DNA of 6,545 bases from assembly GCA_030622705.1 (NCBI GenBank), contig JAUXFU010000052.1:1-6545 (forward strand), written 5' to 3'. The position numbers were made by a program, and so were the translations under genes. Within the stretch, counting starts at the first letter, position 1. Every line of letters begins with the position of its first letter. This DNA comes from Candidatus Omnitrophota bacterium (GTDB taxonomy: Bacteria; Omnitrophota; Koll11; Gygaellales; JAHJCI01). The notes beneath the pieces were generated by a model. That model saw only the letters and a program-made list of their open reading frames with translations. It did not search any database and had not been told where the DNA came from. Positions 5,925 to 6,545 of this stretch are shown here, piece by piece.

Positions 5925-6028
5925 AAAAAACGATAAAGTGCGAAAAAAATAAAATAAAAAGATATAATCGTAACTAAAAACTAAATTTAATCGAGAAAGA
6001 AAGCAATATCTATACGAAGCAATAATCT

Positions 6029-6058
6029 CTGGATTCTGCGGTCAAGCCGCAGAATGAC
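6029..6058 (-). repeat. GTCAT-type palindromic intergenic repeat, copy D (inverted)
   Basis: On the minus strand this reads GTCATTCTGCGG, loop CTTGA, then CCGCAGAATCCAG. The 9-bp stem is perfect even though one base pair differs from copies A and B (T-A instead of C-G), which is a compensatory change. It is the only copy in the opposite orientation here. Confidence 0.85.
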
Positions 6059-6101
6059 AAAGAGAGGGAACTAAAAAATAGAGAATAGGATTTTAAAAAA
6101 C

Positions 6102-6168
6102 ATCTAACAACGCGCTGCACTTGACCGAAACCGCTGCGCGGTTCGGCAGGTGAGCTTGAATGTTATAC
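6102..6168 (+). other. Integron attC-like recombination site
   Basis: The layout matches an attC site. R'' ATCTAAC (6102-6108) fits RYYYAAC, and after a 5-base spacer comes L'' GCTGCAC (6114-6120). L' GTGAGC (6150-6155) and R' GTTATAC (6162-6168) follow, with a TTGAAT spacer between. L'' pairs with L' with one extrahelical base (G6117). TTG (6121-6123) pairs with CAG (6147-6149), leaving A6124 out. CCGAAACCGC (6125-6134) pairs with GCGGTTCGG (6138-6146), leaving one A out, around a TGC loop. All three unpaired bases are on the same arm, as in functional attC sites. R' departs from GTTRRRY at one base and pairs with R'' at only five of seven positions, so it may be decayed. No integrase or cassette gene is in view. 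Confidence 0.75.
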
Positions 6169-6207
6169 AAAAAAAATTAATAAGAAATTAAAAAATAAAC
6201 AAAATAT

Positions 6208-6231
6208 GTAGGGACAGGTCGTGACCTGTCC
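6208..6231 (+). repeat. REP-like GTAG-headed palindrome upstream of the RAYT gene
   Basis: GTAG (6208-6211) is followed by GGACAGGTC, a GT centre and GACCTGTCC (6212-6231), a perfect 9-bp stem. An exact inverted copy of 28 bases (6205-6232 against 6397-6424) lies inside the transposase reading frame. The GTAG head plus hairpin is the form recognised by REP-associated tyrosine transposases. The position just upstream of such a gene fits the usual flanking arrangement. Confidence 0.85.
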
Positions 6232-6246
6232 GATACGAAAGATAAA

Positions 6247-6545
6247 ATGACAAAGATATTAACCCGAAAATCACGGAATCGTTTGAAAGGATACGATTAT
6301 TCACAATCAAATTATTATTATGTAACGATTTGTACAGACAATCGAAAAGAATGGTTCGGGAAAATTGAAAATATCTTAATTATAAATGATTCTATGCGGA
6401 CAGGTCACGACCTGTCCCTACATAAGATTAAATCATTATCTTCATTAATCGGCGCGTTTAAAACAACATCATCTAAATTAATTCATCAAAACGGATTATC
6501 TGATTTTACCTGGCAGCGTTCATTCCATGATCATATAATCAGAAA
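6247..6545 (+). pseudogene. REP-associated tyrosine transposase (RAYT/TnpA_REP), HUH region missing, cut by window end
   Basis: The frame from ATG 6247 is open to the window edge (99 codons). Residues 8-45 (KSRNRLKGYDYSQSNYYYV, TICTDNRKEWFGKIEN) match the N-terminal signature of Y1-type REP-associated transposases. Residues about 69-99 (LIGAFKTTSSKLI, then TWQRSFHDHIIR) match their C-terminal half. The segment normally between, around 45-60 residues with the metal-binding HUH motif (typically MPNHxHGI), is absent. In its place is RTGHDLSLH, encoded by an in-frame REP palindrome. The catalytic tyrosine, expected shortly after HIIR in a REYI-like context, lies beyond the window. The protein is therefore predicted inactive as a nuclease, and the entry is called a pseudogene although no stop or frameshift is seen. 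There is no clear ribosome binding site. Composition is AT-rich compared with the glycan operon, which suggests separate origin. Confidence 0.8.
6398..6421 (-). repeat. REP-like palindrome inside the RAYT reading frame (inverted copy)
   Basis: On the minus strand this reads GTAG (6421-6418) followed by the same 9-bp hairpin as the copy at 6208. The two copies point toward each other and enclose the first ~50 codons of the transposase gene. Read in the transposase frame it is translated without a stop as RTGHDLSLH (about residues 51-59). Confidence 0.85.

Larger units (their letters stand above)
5469..6246. other. AT-rich non-coding, repeat-dense region
   Basis: No reading frame with recognisable protein features was found on either strand. 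The stretch consists of AT-rich spacer carrying several unrelated repeat types, each listed separately: a REP-like hairpin at the left edge, four palindromic GTCAT-type repeats, a 15-base direct repeat, a CACAAAG-type periodic tract, an AT palindrome, an attC-like site and a REP. Base composition differs clearly from the operon, consistent with accumulated insertions outside constrained coding sequence. No tRNA-like cloverleaf or CRISPR-type regular repeat-spacer array was seen. Confidence 0.75.

Noticed and set aside
5555..6058. CRISPR array
   Set aside because: The four 30-base repeats have irregular spacing (9, about 270 and about 104 bases), occur in both orientations and differ in sequence, and no cas gene is present.

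Overview
The window looks like a bacterial chromosome segment with a Gram-negative type of envelope. Coordinates 1-5468 hold a tightly packed, plus-strand surface-glycan gene cluster. It contains the end of an ELM1-family (DUF1022) putative glycosyltransferase, a GT4-GT9 fusion glycosyltransferase, a GT4 glycosyltransferase, a membrane-anchored NodB-type polysaccharide deacetylase, and a GT9 heptosyltransferase of the WaaF/WaaC type. Two GT9 (ADP-heptose transferase type) domains beside GT4 enzymes point to lipopolysaccharide core or related lipooligosaccharide assembly. The gene style fits uncultured groups such as Omnitrophota or relatives. That placement is inference from memory of similar clusters and cannot be proved from one window.

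Layout. 3-299: C-terminal end of the ELM1-like protein. 300-380: an 81-base leader dominated by CCCGCACC/GGTGCGGG repeat arms that run into the GTG start codon of the next gene. 381-5468: four genes with ATGA (4-base) and TAATG (1-base) overlaps, then a 35-base gap before the last. This is a textbook translationally coupled operon. No convincing promoter or intrinsic terminator was found.

5469-6246 is a visibly AT-rich stretch of about 780 bases with no credible gene. It is full of different small repeats: a REP-like hairpin whose GTAG head contains the stop codon of the last operon gene; four copies of a 30-base GTCAT...CCGCAGGATCCAG palindromic repeat with compensatory stem changes; a 15-base direct repeat; a 9-base-periodic CACAAAG-type tract; an AT-rich perfect palindrome; and one well-formed integron attC-like site (6102-6168) without an integrase in view.

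6247-6545 is the start of a REP-associated tyrosine transposase (RAYT, TnpA_REP, Y1/HUH superfamily). It is open to the window end but lacks the region that normally carries the HUH motif. At that place it contains, in frame, a REP palindrome. An identical 28-base copy in opposite orientation lies just upstream of the start codon. So a RAYT gene remnant sits between, and is invaded by, GTAG-headed inverted REPs, the presumed substrate of its own family.

The operon itself is best read as ordinary but informative envelope biosynthesis. The most unusual material is the 3' third, where RAYT/REP, integron attC and other palindromic repeats are layered together, and the way repeats overlap both the first start codon and the last stop codon of the operon.
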